Of a stretch of 64,000 nucleotides of DNA, positions 16,012 through 24,454 are shown one piece after another. Positions within the stretch are counted from its first letter, which is position 1, and each line of letters opens with the position of its first letter. The notes under the pieces are model-generated. The model saw nothing but the letters and a program-made list of their open reading frames with translations. It had not been told where the DNA came from and did not search any database. The position numbers were made by a program, and so were the translations under genes. This stretch comes from YC2-FULL-38-9 sp964629635 (lineage in GTDB: Bacteria; Patescibacteriota; Microgenomatia; UBA1406; GWC2-37-13): positions 434,001 through 498,000 of the forward strand of contig CAZVQS010000001.1 of assembly GCA_964629635.1 (NCBI GenBank), written 5' to 3'.

Positions 16012-18120
16012 ATGCGCAAAACCAAGATTACCTTGTTTACGGTCATTTTTGTGTCCGCCTCTTTGTTCCTTACGGCGGGCGCCCCTGTCCGGGGCCAGCA
16101 GGCTAACCAGCGGTGGGTATGCCTCAAGTACCAGCGGTGCGGGGACCTCAAGGACGAACCGAAATGCATTTTCACCAACGACAACGGGATTGTGGAAAAC
16201 CGTTTTTACCACTCCGCGCGCATCACTACCAAGGAAGGCGACAGCACCAAACTAGAACCGAACTCCAAAACCTATATCGTTGAAGTGCTCCAGGTACCGG
16301 ATTGGCTGGTGGTACCGGAAGCAATAAAGGCAAAGTACGAAAAGATCCCGACGGAGATCCGCACGACCGGAAACAGCGAAGTCGACAAGCTTCTTTTCAG
16401 CGGCAACGACAACTTTGCCCTTGCGCGCGAGATATTCTCGGGGTACAATGGCGGCAACGGCTACCAGTTCGACGGGTACTACGCGCAGGATCTCCAGACC
16501 AAGATAGAGCCGGAAAACGCCAATCACTATTTCATGTCGGACGCGAACGGAAAATTCGTGAAGGATAATTTCATCTATACTTCACATACCTGGACCTACC
16601 CGAACGTCATCGAACGCAAGCTCCTTGCCGTTAATTTCATAGAGGGAGCGGGAGGGGCTTATGTAGGGGAGCTCGGTGCGCAGCAGCAGGCAACGTTCAC
16701 ATTCGAGTCGGTCTACAACGACAAGGACTGCGTCAAAATATCATGGGATCCGTACGGCCGCATATTTGACGGTACGACGCTGGAACCTCTTCCGAATGCG
16801 ACGGTCTGGCTCATGCGCAAGAACGCGGACGGCACATATGTCGCGGCCGGTCCGTCAGACAGCGCAAGCGGCGTCCTTCCCAATCCGGTAACCACCCTTG
16901 AGGACGGGAAATTCAGTTTTCTCACCATGGACGGCACGTATCAGATCCGGCCGGTCCTGCCGACCTACCATTCCAACACCACCGGGCTCGATTACCAGTA
17001 TGTGATTCCCGGCGTTGCGGAGAAGCTGAACGGAAACAATTTCTACGTAAACGTGAACCGGGGCGAGGATATCGTGGAAAAGGGTGCGGCGATCGAGGCA
17101 AACGTGCAGGCGGACCCGGCGGCGGATTCGTATCCGACCGTTCCCCGTATCATGGGATCATTCGTGAAGCCCGACTCCACGAATAACGCAATCATCACGA
17201 TCGATGGAACCGTTTCCCATCCCTTTGCCATCGTGAACGCGTACTGCGTGGATGCGGCAAATACTGCGGTGCGTAAAACGTACCTGGTTTCAAACCAGGC
17301 CGACAAAAACGGCAATTTCTATCTGAGCATCGATCAAAGTCAGTGTCCGGAAGGCGAAGTCTGGGGAGTGCTTGAGCCTTCGAAAACCGAGCTCGGATCC
17401 GGAGTACCGCAGGCAAAAAACGGGAAGAACAACCCTGTTTCGCGGTTCATGGCGCGTCTTGCGTCCCTTCTGTTTCCAGAAGCGTCTGCTCGCGCCGCGA
17501 CCGTTACGGTAAAGGGAATCCCGCGCCTGTATGAACCGATCCCGACCTACCTGGAGGGGTACGCATATGACGCAAACGGCCGAACCCTCGCCAACGCGAC
17601 CATCGGGCTGTATGAGTACGGCGCTTTAAAACCCGCGTATACCGTACAAGCGGATGCGAAGGGTATGTTCAAGGTGGAGCCGGAAAACGTCCCCCAGTGG
17701 AGCTACCGGATCCAGTACTCGGGGCCCGGAGGCCAAATCGTAAAAACGACAACTTCCAAATTCATCGCGCAGAACGTCACCTATATCGCACAGCACAAAG
17801 TGAATCCCTTTGTCGCCAAGGACAGCACGAACCGTCCCGTATCCGTATCTCCCACCGGTACGAAACAGGGGACAGGCGCGGCAGCATCAGGCGTATCGTC
17901 CGTATCTTCAACAGCCTCCCGGACCGGGGCAGGAAACGTATCCCGCTCGACCGGTTCCGGCGGCAGCCGCTCTTCAGCCGCATCCACCGTTCGGACTGCA
18001 CGTACGCCCATGAATCCGATAATCCTCGTCTTTGCGCTTCTTATCATACTTCTTGCAGGCGTGGGGGCAGGGATTATTCTCTACATGAAAAACAGACAGG
18101 CGTCGATGTCTTCGTGGTAA
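16012..18120 (+). CDS. Large exported surface protein with carboxypeptidase-regulatory-like domains
   Basis: 702 residues from MRKTKITLFTVIFVSASLFL, a clear signal peptide ending near PVRG. The body is beta-rich. Around residues 255-310 and 515-580 lie segments such as GTTLEPLPNATVWLM and ANGRTLANATIGLYEYG, typical of CarboxypepD_reg-like folds used as rigid spacers. A Ser/Thr/Gly-rich linker precedes one C-terminal TM (IILVFALLIILLAGVGAGIILYM) and a short basic tail. It is probably a membrane-anchored extracellular component of the secretion or pilus locus. The start at 16012 is chosen from the signal peptide. Confidence 0.75.
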   Translation: MRKTKITLFTVIFVSASLFLTAGAPVRGQQANQRWVCLKYQRCGDLKDEPKCIFTNDNGIVENRFYHSARITTKEGDSTKLEPNSKTYIVEVLQVPDWLVVPEAIKAKYEKIPTEIRTTGNSEVDKLLFSGNDNFALAREIFSGYNGGNGYQFDGYYAQDLQTKIEPENANHYFMSDANGKFVKDNFIYTSHTWTYPNVIERKLLAVNFIEGAGGAYVGELGAQQQATFTFESVYNDKDCVKISWDPYGRIFDGTTLEPLPNATVWLMRKNADGTYVAAGPSDSASGVLPNPVTTLEDGKFSFLTMDGTYQIRPVLPTYHSNTTGLDYQYVIPGVAEKLNGNNFYVNVNRGEDIVEKGAAIEANVQADPAADSYPTVPRIMGSFVKPDSTNNAIITIDGTVSHPFAIVNAYCVDAANTAVRKTYLVSNQADKNGNFYLSIDQSQCPEGEVWGVLEPSKTELGSGVPQAKNGKNNPVSRFMARLASLLFPEASARAATVTVKGIPRLYEPIPTYLEGYAYDANGRTLANATIGLYEYGALKPAYTVQADAKGMFKVEPENVPQWSYRIQYSGPGGQIVKTTTSKFIAQNVTYIAQHKVNPFVAKDSTNRPVSVSPTGTKQGTGAAASGVSSVSSTASRTGAGNVSRSTGSGGSRSSAASTVRTARTPMNPIILVFALLIILLAGVGAGIILYMKNRQASMSSW

Positions 18121-18131
18121 ATAAAAGGGGA

Positions 18132-18770
18132 TTATTTCTTCACCGGATGATGGGGTGTTTTTTTGTGGTGCACCTCGTGTGCCATGTACGCGTTCTGACG
18201 CGTGTAGAAAAAGACCGCCCCGGCTACCAGAAGGAATGCGGCGCCGGCGATTGCTCCGGTGTTTTTCGGAATATCAAATCCCGTTTCGGGGAGTGCGGTG
18301 GGGGGAGGAGGGCTGGTCGGCTGGACAGGGGGAGTGGTCGGCACGACCGGAGGGGGCGTATTCGTGGGGGTGACCGCCCAGAGCGAGCAGAGTTCTGTTT
18401 CCCCTGACTGCTCGGCAATGATCTTAAACGTCACGGTTGCAAATACGCCGGTTGTGGTAAGACCGGCTGTGTTGGATCCGGTAAACACGAGTTTTCCCGT
18501 TCCCTGTGAAGTGTCGACCGACAGGCTGTTCATGGCCGCGCCTGCCGCGGCGCTTACGTATTCGAGATACTGGGTTTCATACGTCATGCCGGTCTGGATG
18601 TTCGTGATGGTCGCTCCCTGCGGGTCGATGTTGATGGTGAAGGTCACTTCCTGGCCCCGTGAGAGCTGGCCCGAAGGCGGGACAAGATCGAATTTGACGG
18701 CGAGCGCCGCTGGTGCTGACAAAAGGAATGCGGCGGCGAGGAACAGAAATACCGTCAGTTTTTTATACAT
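18132..18770 (-). CDS. Cohesin-like surface protein with LPETG sorting-type motif
   Basis: 212 residues. A signal peptide (LTVFLFLAAAFLLSAPAALA) leads into a cohesin-type beta domain of about 110 residues (VTFTINIDPQGATITNIQTG, GVFATVTFKIIAE). A Pro/Thr-rich linker follows, then LPETG, a hydrophobic TM (AGAAFLLVAGAVFFY) and a His/Lys-rich tail. This is the layout of sortase-anchored proteins, although no sortase gene is in the window. It is convergent with the 702-residue surface protein, 11 bases apart. Confidence 0.75.
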   Translation of the reverse strand: MYKKLTVFLFLAAAFLLSAPAALAVKFDLVPPSGQLSRGQEVTFTINIDPQGATITNIQTGMTYETQYLEYVSAAAGAAMNSLSVDTSQGTGKLVFTGSNTAGLTTTGVFATVTFKIIAEQSGETELCSLWAVTPTNTPPPVVPTTPPVQPTSPPPPTALPETGFDIPKNTGAIAGAAFLLVAGAVFFYTRQNAYMAHEVHHKKTPHHPVKK

Positions 18771-18850
18771 ACATTCATAATAATATACCCTTTTTTATTT
18801 CACAAGGGGTACCATGCAACGGGCCCCGCCGCATCGTTTTCACAAATGTC

Positions 18851-18859
18851 TGCTATAAT
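18851..18859 (+). promoter_or_regulatory. Extended -10 promoter TGC-TATAAT
   Basis: TGC plus TATAAT (18854-18859). ATG codons follow 4 and 10 bases later (18864, 18870). The second gives a leader of about 4 bases. Confidence 0.65.
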
Positions 18860-18869
18860 AGCAATGCAT

Positions 18870-19412
18870 ATGATCAAGAGAGCAAGTATTTTACTGTTGT
18901 CCTTTTTTATTGTGGTGCCGGCCTTTTTTTACGTAATCACCGCCTCCTACTCCCAGCAGATAACACTCTCCGAGAAGAAGGTGATTTATGAACTTCCCTA
19001 TGCGGGCATCCTTCCTGACAATCCGCTTTACTTCCTCAAGCAGGTGCGGGATGTCGTCCTGGAATTCACGACCCGCGACCAGATGAAAAAGTCCGAAATG
19101 CTTCTTTTGTCATCCGACAAGAAGGTGCACATGGCCCAGCTTCTGTCCAAGAAAGGCAAAAGCAAGCTCGTCATTGACGTCCTCGACAATGCGGAAAAGC
19201 AGTTCATGAAAATCCCGAAGCTCGTCAAGAGCTCAAAATCCCAGGGAGTCGGACCGAAGGAGGGGTTTGTATACCGGCTCAAACTGGCAAACGTCAAGCA
19301 CCGTGAAGTGATGGAGGAACTCATCAAGGACCTGCCCCAGGGCGAGGAGTCCGGCATGCAGGAAGTGCTCGACCTCAACAACGAAATCCGCAAGGAGCTC
19401 GATACGCTCTAG
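18870..19412 (+). CDS. DUF5667-type exported protein
   Basis: 180 residues from MIKRASILL. The N-terminal hydrophobic segment (SILLLSFFIVVPAFFYVITA) is a signal or anchor. The body contains LPYAGILPDNPLYFLKQVRD and FTTRDQMKKSEMLLLSSDKK, the hallmark of DUF5667 proteins common in candidate-phyla bacteria, followed by long amphipathic helices. It is presumed to sit outside the membrane. Function is unknown. It lies directly upstream of the S1-domain gene. Confidence 0.75.
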   Translation: MIKRASILLLSFFIVVPAFFYVITASYSQQITLSEKKVIYELPYAGILPDNPLYFLKQVRDVVLEFTTRDQMKKSEMLLLSSDKKVHMAQLLSKKGKSKLVIDVLDNAEKQFMKIPKLVKSSKSQGVGPKEGFVYRLKLANVKHREVMEELIKDLPQGEESGMQEVLDLNNEIRKELDTL

Positions 19413-19419
19413 TTTATGC

Positions 19420-19467
19420 TTGTTTTTTCTGTGATTGTTTGATATATTAGATCTTCTATTAAGGAGA
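19420..19467 (+). promoter_or_regulatory. Promoter and Shine-Dalgarno site of the S1-domain gene
   Basis: TTGTTT (19420-19425), 17-base spacer, TATATT (19443-19448, preceded by TGA as an extended -10), then AAGGAGA (19461-19467) 6 bases before the ATG at 19474. It is one of the few leadered, SD-led genes here. Confidence 0.65.
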
Positions 19468-19473
19468 ATATCC

Positions 19474-20577
19474 ATGCCCAAAAAAGCAACAACCAAATCA
19501 ACCAAAGAAAAGGAGGTAAACGCACCCGTCGTCAACCCGATGGAAGCACTGCTTCAGAAAACGACTGCAGTCAAGCTGAAAAAAGGAGCTGACGTGGAGG
19601 CAACAATCGTTTCGATGTCCAAAAAAGGCGCGCAGTTCGATATCGGCGCGAAAGCATACGCGGTATTGGGCGACAAGGAGCTCAAGGAAATCGCGACATA
19701 CCTTCCGTACCTGAAAGTCGGCGAAAAAGTGCAGGCGCGCATCATCTCCGAGGAATCCAAGGAAGGATTCCCCGTTCTTTCGTTGAGGAAATTCTTCGAA
19801 AAAGGCAAATGGGATATCCTGAAGGCAAAGAAAGAAAAGGAAGAGGAGATTGAAGTGGTCTGCGGCGAATATGGAAAGGGCGGCGTGTTTGTCGATTTCA
19901 TGGGCATCCGCGGCGTTATCCCCAAGATCCAGCTGACCGAGGACTTCCTCCAGCATCCGGAAAAGCTTGACGGACAGAAAATCAAAGTGAAGATACTTGA
20001 AGTAGACGAAAAGAAAAACAGGCTCGTCGTATCCCAGAAGATCGCAGCCCTCAAAATCTCCCAGAAGGAACTCATGGAAGGCTTCGAAAAGATTGAAGTA
20101 GGCAAAACCTACAAAGCAACGGTCCTGGGAGTTTCGGAATTCGGCATATTCTGCGAAGTATCCGGCGTTGAAGGACTCATCCACATCTCGGAAATCTCAT
20201 GGGAAAAAGTGTCCGATCCCTCCGTATTCGCGAAAATCGGTGACAAAATCGATGTCGTAGTCGTAGAGAAAAACGTGAACGACCTCAAACTGAACCTTTC
20301 CATCAAGCGTCTCACTCCGGACCCGTGGGAAAAGATCGAGGAAAAATTCCCCAAGGACAAAGAGGTGAAGGGCGAAGTCGTCCGCCAGGAGCGGTACGGC
20401 TATTTCGTCCGCCTCGAACCGGGCATCGAAGGCCTCGTGCATATCAGCAAACTGACCGGCAAGGAAGACCTCAAGATGGGATCGACCATCAAGGCATTCA
20501 TCGAGAAAGTGGACAAAAAGTCCCGCAAGATGAGCCTTATTCTTACCCAGAAGGAAAAGCCGGTTACCTACCGCTAA
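19474..20577 (+). CDS. rpsA: S1-domain RNA-binding protein (ribosomal protein S1-like)
   Basis: 367 residues from MPKKATTKSTKEK. Four S1/OB repeats are visible: about 40-105 (GADVEATIVSMSKKGAQFDI), 120-195 (VVCGEYGKGGVFVDFMGIRGVIPK), 208-280 (GKTYKATVLGVSEFGIFCEVSG, then EGLIHISEIS) and 295-365 (KEVKGEVVRQERYGYFVRLE, then EGLVHISKL). The last two are the best matches to the canonical fold. A short S1 of this kind helps the ribosome bind mRNA. It is shorter than the six-repeat proteobacterial form. Confidence 0.85.
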   Translation: MPKKATTKSTKEKEVNAPVVNPMEALLQKTTAVKLKKGADVEATIVSMSKKGAQFDIGAKAYAVLGDKELKEIATYLPYLKVGEKVQARIISEESKEGFPVLSLRKFFEKGKWDILKAKKEKEEEIEVVCGEYGKGGVFVDFMGIRGVIPKIQLTEDFLQHPEKLDGQKIKVKILEVDEKKNRLVVSQKIAALKISQKELMEGFEKIEVGKTYKATVLGVSEFGIFCEVSGVEGLIHISEISWEKVSDPSVFAKIGDKIDVVVVEKNVNDLKLNLSIKRLTPDPWEKIEEKFPKDKEVKGEVVRQERYGYFVRLEPGIEGLVHISKLTGKEDLKMGSTIKAFIEKVDKKSRKMSLILTQKEKPVTYR

Positions 20578-20667
20578 TTCCAAACAGGCCCAATATCCGG
20601 AAGTGTCTTAACCGTTTTATTACAGACGGTTCACCTGGCGCTACTTGCTACCCATCCCGTGCTCATC

Positions 20668-20679
20668 TATACTGAATGT
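20668..20679 (+). promoter_or_regulatory. -10 promoter of prgI-traC-virB4, leaderless
   Basis: TATACT (20668-20673) ends 6 bases before the ATG at 20680. The in-frame upstream ATG at 20659 would lie before the promoter. Confidence 0.65.
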
Positions 20680-21525
20680 ATGGAGCAGCATCCGATACCA
20701 CGCCAGATTACTTCCTTTGAGTTCAAACTCATCGGATTCATGACGCTCAAACAGTTCCTGTACCTGGTCATATTCGCGCCGATAGGCTACATCGTATACT
20801 GGCTGTTTCCCATTCCGCTCCTCAATATCCTCATGGGGATCGCGGTCGGAGGCATCGGCCTCGCCCTTGCGTTCGTTCCCATCAACGACCGGCCGCTTGA
20901 CGTGTGGATCAAGAACATGTGGAAGCGCCTCAATTCGCCGACGCAGTATTTTTACCGCAAGAACAATCCGCCGATAGCCGCATTCCAGAACCTGTATTTC
21001 GTGACCGATCCCCACCGGGTGGTCGCGCACGTGGAATCGCAGCAGATGCTGTCAAAATACCTTGCCAACACCAAACAGGTCATGCTCGCCAACGCCCGTA
21101 AGGCCCAGGTGCAGAAAACCGTTTCCGCGCCCACGAATACGCTGCGGGTCGCCCCTCCCCGCAAGGGAGCTCCGCTTCCCCCCAAGCCGCAGTTTGCCAA
21201 TCCGCAGGCCATTGCGGTGCCGGTCGGTCAGATGCCGGTTGCCACAGGCGAGAAAAAGCCGTTCTTCATCGGCGTAATCAAGAACAACAAGCACATTTCT
21301 CTTCCCGGCATACTCATCTACGTCAAGGACACGAAAGGGACGCCGGTGCGCCTGCTCAAAACAAATCCCCACGGGATTTTCGCGACCTACAATCCGCTCC
21401 TGCCGGGGGAGTACACCTTCGAGATGAAGGATCCGAAGAACATCTATTTTTTTGATACAATGAAAATTGGCATCCAGGAACACAACGCAGGCAATATTGA
21501 GATCGTATCCAAGGAGATGCTGTAA
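20680..21525 (+). CDS. PrgI-family membrane protein of the type IV secretion locus
   Basis: 281 residues. The first 100 match PrgI: a short cytoplasmic start (PRQITSFEFKLIGFMTLKQF), two TM helices (YLVIFAPIGYIVYWLF and LNILMGIAVGGIGLALAF) and RPLDVWIKNMWKRLNSPTQY. A Pro-rich linker leads to a C-terminal beta domain (GILIYVKDTKGTPVRLLKT, YNPLLPGEYTFEMKD) similar to carboxypeptidase-regulatory-like folds. It probably partners the downstream ATPase at the membrane. It is the first gene of an operon with only 5 and 2 bases between the next genes. Confidence 0.82.
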   Translation: MEQHPIPRQITSFEFKLIGFMTLKQFLYLVIFAPIGYIVYWLFPIPLLNILMGIAVGGIGLALAFVPINDRPLDVWIKNMWKRLNSPTQYFYRKNNPPIAAFQNLYFVTDPHRVVAHVESQQMLSKYLANTKQVMLANARKAQVQKTVSAPTNTLRVAPPRKGAPLPPKPQFANPQAIAVPVGQMPVATGEKKPFFIGVIKNNKHISLPGILIYVKDTKGTPVRLLKTNPHGIFATYNPLLPGEYTFEMKDPKNIYFFDTMKIGIQEHNAGNIEIVSKEML

Positions 21526-21530
21526 TTTAT

Positions 21531-22184
21531 ATGCCCACCCAGAAAATCACATCGCCGGTAAAAGCATCCACCCAAACCTTCATCGAGATAGAGGATATCA
21601 AGGATGACGTATTGCTTCTGAAGGATTTTTCCGCGGCCATCGTCATTGAGGTTGGCGCGGTGAACTTCTGGCTCCTGTCAGCCGAGGAGCAGACGTCAAC
21701 CATTTACGCATATGCGAGCCTCATCAATTCGCTGTCCTTTCCGACACAGATCCTCATCCTCTCCAAGAAAATGGACATTTCCTCATATCTTGAATATCTT
21801 GAATCGAAAATGAAGCTGAAAAAAGACGAGCTCATGAAGCAGCGGCTCGGCAGCTACAAGGAGTTCATCAAATCCATCGTGAAAAAAAACTCGGTGCTGG
21901 AAAAGAAATTCTATTTTGTCGTTCCGTTCTCGCCCCTTGAAATGGGTGTGACGAGCGTTACCTCCAGCCTCAAAAAGGAGTACGTCATCGCGCGCGCGAA
22001 AACGGCGCTCTATCCGAAACGCGACCATCTCCTCCGGCTTCTCGCAAAGATCGGACTGCGGGCGACCGTCATGCAGAAGCAGGAGCTGACCGAACTGTTT
22101 TACAATCTCTATAATCCGTCCTCAACCGGCCGCATGCTGGCGCCGGTTGAAAGTTACACGGATGTGATCATGACCAGTATCTGA
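21531..22184 (+). CDS. TraC/VirB4-associated protein
   Basis: 217 residues, no signal peptide. It begins with TFIEIEDIKDDVLLLKDFSAAIVIEV and has SFPTQILILSKKMDISSYLEYLE, which resemble the N-terminal, non-ATPase part of TraC-type VirB4 proteins. No Walker motifs are present. Its place between prgI and virB4 suggests it forms part of the inner-membrane ATPase complex, as a split-off N-terminal domain. Helices rich in Lys are in the middle. Confidence 0.65.
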   Translation: MPTQKITSPVKASTQTFIEIEDIKDDVLLLKDFSAAIVIEVGAVNFWLLSAEEQTSTIYAYASLINSLSFPTQILILSKKMDISSYLEYLESKMKLKKDELMKQRLGSYKEFIKSIVKKNSVLEKKFYFVVPFSPLEMGVTSVTSSLKKEYVIARAKTALYPKRDHLLRLLAKIGLRATVMQKQELTELFYNLYNPSSTGRMLAPVESYTDVIMTSI

Positions 22185-22186
22185 TT

Positions 22187-23920
22187 ATGGCAAACAACCC
22201 GATTCCTCCAGGAAGCAATGTTCAAAGCGTCGCGAAAGTGATGGGGCAGGGAACCGTCGCCATCAAGGACCTGATTGCCCCCTCGTTTGTGGAGGTGGAT
22301 TTCACGCATCTCAAAATCGACGAGAAGTTCTACCGCACCATGTACGTTGTCGGGTATCCCCGCTACGTTTCAGCCAACTGGCTCTATTCGCTTATCACCT
22401 TCGACCACCCGTTGTACATTTCCATGTACATCTATCCGACCGAATCAAAGTCGGTGCTTGACGAGCTTAAACGGAAGATTGCGGAAATGGAGGCAACCAT
22501 CGAAGCTGAGGTGAAGGCGGGCAAAGTTGTCGATCCGACCGTACAGGTGGCGCTTGACGACGCGCTTGCGCTTCAGGCGGAGCTTGCAAAGGGATCCGAG
22601 CGTTTTTTCCAGTTCGGCCTGTACATCACCATTCCCGCCGATACCAAAGAGGAGCTGGATACGGTGACGAAAGAAGTCGATTCGGTCCTTTCCTCGATTC
22701 TCGTCGTAGCCCGGCAGTCGATTCTTGAAATGGAGGAGGGGTTCAAGTCGACGCTTCCCATGTTCTACGACAAGCTTTCCGTATGGCGCAACATGGATAC
22801 GACCTCCCTTGCGACCACTTTTCCCTTTGCAACCGCATCCCTGACGCGCAACGAAGGCATACTCTACGGTATCAACCAGCATGACGGATCGCTCATCATT
22901 TTCGACCGGTTCACGCTCGAGAACGCGAACTCCGTCATCCTCGGAAAATCCGGAGGCGGAAAAAGCTTTTTCGTGAAGCTTGAAGCGCTGCGGCTGCTCA
23001 TGATGGATGTCGACGTCATCATCATCGATCCGGAAAACGAATACAAGAAGCTGACCGAAACGATGGGTGGGGAGTTTGTCGTGTTTTCGACCACCTCCCA
23101 GTACAAGATCAATCCGTTCGATCTCAACCCCGAACATGTGGAGGCGGATGAACTGTCAAACAAGATACTTGATCTGCATTCGCTCATGCGCGTCATCATG
23201 GGAGAGCTGACTCCGGCCCAGGACGCGCTCCTTGACCGCGCGCTTGTCCTCACGTACCGCGAGAAAGGGATAACTCAGGATCCCTCAACCTTCAAAAACG
23301 AGGCGCCGCTTCTGGAGGATCTTTACAAGGTATTCATGGGGATGGAGACGCCTGAGGCGAAGGAAATGGCGGGACGCCTGGAAAAATTCGTCATGGGATC
23401 AGCTGCCGGCATCTTTAACCAGAAGTCGAATTTCGACATCAAAAACCACTTCACCGTATTCGGCATCCGCGACCTTGAGGAAAACCTGAGGCCGGTCGCC
23501 ATGTATATCGTTCTTGACTACATTTGGAACACCGTTCGGCGCGGGGAAGTGAAGAAGCGCTGCCTTATCGTGGATGAAGCCTGGTATCTTATCAAACACA
23601 AGGATTCGGGCGCATACCTGCATAACTTCGCCAAACGCGCGCGCAAATACAAGCTTGGCCTCACGACCATTACCCAGGACGTGGAGGACTTCCTCGCAAC
23701 CGAGGAAGGGAAGGCGATCGTCACCAACTCGTCCCTCCAGATCATCCTCAAGCAGTCGACCGCGGCGGTTGACCGCATCACCGAAACCTTCTATCTCACG
23801 GGAGGCGAGAAGCACTTCCTCCTGTCGGCGGGTGTCGGAGAGGGGCTATTCTTCGCCGGGCAGTCACACGTGGGCTTTCGCGCCATTGCCTCGGATGAGG
23901 AGCGCGGCCTTATCGAGTAG
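22187..23920 (+). CDS. virB4: VirB4/TraC-family secretion ATPase
   Basis: 577 residues. The Walker A GKSGGGKS (about 253-260) and Walker B RCLIVDEAWY (about 459-468) are intact, with the DPENEY motif (about 284-289) and TITQDVEDFL typical of VirB4/TraC. A coiled stretch at residues 85-140 interrupts the N-terminal domain. The enzyme powers assembly or transport in type IV secretion or pilus systems. It is the last gene of the prgI operon. No coupling ATPase (VirD4) or relaxase lies in the window. The 3' end overlaps the NUDIX gene by 11 bases. Confidence 0.9.
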   Translation: MANNPIPPGSNVQSVAKVMGQGTVAIKDLIAPSFVEVDFTHLKIDEKFYRTMYVVGYPRYVSANWLYSLITFDHPLYISMYIYPTESKSVLDELKRKIAEMEATIEAEVKAGKVVDPTVQVALDDALALQAELAKGSERFFQFGLYITIPADTKEELDTVTKEVDSVLSSILVVARQSILEMEEGFKSTLPMFYDKLSVWRNMDTTSLATTFPFATASLTRNEGILYGINQHDGSLIIFDRFTLENANSVILGKSGGGKSFFVKLEALRLLMMDVDVIIIDPENEYKKLTETMGGEFVVFSTTSQYKINPFDLNPEHVEADELSNKILDLHSLMRVIMGELTPAQDALLDRALVLTYREKGITQDPSTFKNEAPLLEDLYKVFMGMETPEAKEMAGRLEKFVMGSAAGIFNQKSNFDIKNHFTVFGIRDLEENLRPVAMYIVLDYIWNTVRRGEVKKRCLIVDEAWYLIKHKDSGAYLHNFAKRARKYKLGLTTITQDVEDFLATEEGKAIVTNSSLQIILKQSTAAVDRITETFYLTGGEKHFLLSAGVGEGLFFAGQSHVGFRAIASDEERGLIE

Positions 23921-24425
23921 TTTCCTTCACGTAGGTTTTCAACGCTTCTTTCAGCCCTTCAAACGCGATTCCATCAAACGGCAGTTTATTTTTTGCAAAA
24001 AATTGGAAGGAGGCGACGTCATCCTTAGGTTGTAGGGGAGTTTCTTCGATGCGGGCAACATACACAAAGCAGAGCGTGTGGTAATTGACCCCTTCATAGA
24101 GATACCGGTCCGGGTACGAGGCAATATACCGGCAGGATGTGATGTGCGCGTTCAGCTCTTCCCGTGCTTCCCGTACGAGGGATTCCTCGGCGGTTTCGTT
24201 CACTGCCATAAATCCGCCCGGCAAATCCCACATCCCTTTTTTCGGGTCGATTTTCCGCTTCACGAGCAGTATCTCTCCCGTGTTGTTTTCGATGATCACC
24301 GCATTGCAGGGGCGCGGATTGACGAAATACTTGAATCCGCAGGATTCGCAGACAAGCGAGTTTTCCGGTCCCTTCCGGAAAGCGGATGCGCATTTGGGAC
24401 AGTAGCCGAGCGATTGTTCGTCCAT
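23910..24425 (-). CDS. NUDIX hydrolase with N-terminal zinc ribbon
   Basis: 171 residues from MDEQSLGYCPKC; an ATG 12 bases upstream (24437) is also possible. The zinc ribbon is YCPKC...CESCG (residues 8-30). The Nudix box is GGFMAVNETAEESLVREAREEL with all catalytic Glu residues present. The ribbon plus GMWDLPGGF layout resembles NADH pyrophosphatase/ADP-ribose-type Nudix enzymes that cleave nucleoside diphosphate derivatives. It is divergent from gltX over a shared symmetric -10. Confidence 0.87.
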   Translation of the reverse strand: MDEQSLGYCPKCASAFRKGPENSLVCESCGFKYFVNPRPCNAVIIENNTGEILLVKRKIDPKKGMWDLPGGFMAVNETAEESLVREAREELNAHITSCRYIASYPDRYLYEGVNYHTLCFVYVARIEETPLQPKDDVASFQFFAKNKLPFDGIAFEGLKEALKTYVKETTR

Positions 24426-24437
24426 AGGGGTTTCCAT

Positions 24438-24447
24438 ATTATATAAT
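24438..24447. promoter_or_regulatory. Symmetric bidirectional -10 between NUDIX and gltX
   Basis: ATTATATAAT reads the same on both strands, giving TATAAT on plus (24442-24447, 7 bases before the gltX ATG) and TATAAT on minus (24438-24443, 12 bases before the ATG at 24425). One site can serve both divergent genes. Confidence 0.65.
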
Positions 24448-24454
24448 CTCTCAT

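Noticed and set aside
20610..20631. Inverted repeat AACCGT/ACGGTT after the S1 gene as a terminator
   Set aside because: The stem is only 6 bp with a 10-base loop and no following T-run.
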